DNA from: JAENVT01 sp040006755
GTDB taxonomy: Bacteria; Actinomycetota; Acidimicrobiia; Acidimicrobiales; Ilumatobacteraceae
NCBI GenBank assembly: GCA_040006755.1
Contig: JBDTWJ010000186.1
Location: 1 to 6,150 of the forward strand
DNA: 6,150 nt
Reading direction: 5' to 3'
Within the stretch, counting starts at the first letter, position 1, and each line of letters begins with the position of its first letter. The position numbers and the translations under genes were made by a program. Below the pieces are notes generated by a model. That model made no database searches, was not told where the DNA came from, and saw nothing but the letters and a program-made list of their open reading frames with translations. Below are positions 6,082 to 6,150 of the stretch, one piece after another.

Positions 6082-6129
6082 TCTGTCAGATTCAGCAGGC
6101 CTCTGCGGTCTGTGTCAGCACATAGAACG
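5755..6129 (+). repeat. Long direct repeat, copy B (375 bp)
   Basis: This copy is 374/375 identical to 4060-4434. It overlaps the last four bases of the dehydrogenase gene (its TGA is part of the shared CTGAGAAC). AGAACG occurs at its left boundary (5758-5763) and right boundary (6124-6129). From 5764 to 6129 the match to 4069-4434 is perfect over 366 bp. The sequence after 6129 does not match that after 4434. Confidence 0.97.
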
Positions 6130-6150
6130 ACTGTCGTTCAGATGGCTGAC

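Noticed and set aside
4060..6129. An insertion sequence or composite transposon explaining the flanking repeats
   Set aside because: The repeats contain no transposase and no terminal inverted repeats, and they encode the C-terminal part of the adjacent gene.
4060..6150. A simple tandem duplication of the repeat-plus-dehydrogenase unit
   Set aside because: The sequence after copy B (6130-6150) does not match that after copy A (4435 onward), so a second dehydrogenase does not begin there.

Overview
The window is high-GC DNA with actinobacterial features: GC-rich codon use, GTG and TTG starts, a likely leaderless gene, and a secreted protein with three beta-rich repeats of a kind I associate with Acidimicrobiia (Ilumatobacter-like) and other Actinomycetota. 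The organism call is an inference from style and protein family, not from a marker gene.

Layout. Positions 1-2222 form a leftward surface-polysaccharide block: a SAM-dependent methyltransferase (2222-1581), a WecE-type PLP sugar aminotransferase (1351-173), and the first 58 codons of a WbqC-family gene (176-1, cut by the window edge). The WbqC gene overlaps the aminotransferase stop in a TTGA coupling arrangement. A 103-bp divergent promoter region (2223-2325) separates this block from a rightward block. The rightward block holds a 686-residue secreted protein (2326-4386), with an unrecognised, possibly hydrolase-like N-terminal domain and three C-terminal repeats. A WbpA-like UDP-N-acetylhexosamine/UDP-glucose 6-dehydrogenase follows (4493-5758).

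The unusual feature is a near-perfect 375-bp direct repeat (4060-4434 and 5755-6129, one mismatch) that brackets the dehydrogenase gene. It contains the last 108 codons of the secreted-protein gene plus 48 bp of its downstream DNA. The second copy is a headless gene fragment starting at the dehydrogenase stop codon. All four repeat boundaries carry the hexamer AGAAC(C/G), and the only mismatch is the last base of the first of these hexamers. This suggests that an exact 366-bp segment was copied or inserted at an AGAACG site, or that the dehydrogenase entered as a circle sharing this segment. An assembly error must also be excluded.

Together the enzymes point to a cell-surface glycan containing an amino-deoxy sugar (Fuc4N type, from WecE) and a uronic acid (from the dehydrogenase). 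The methyltransferase and WbqC protein are plausible modifying steps, and the secreted repeat protein is a plausible envelope-associated partner.
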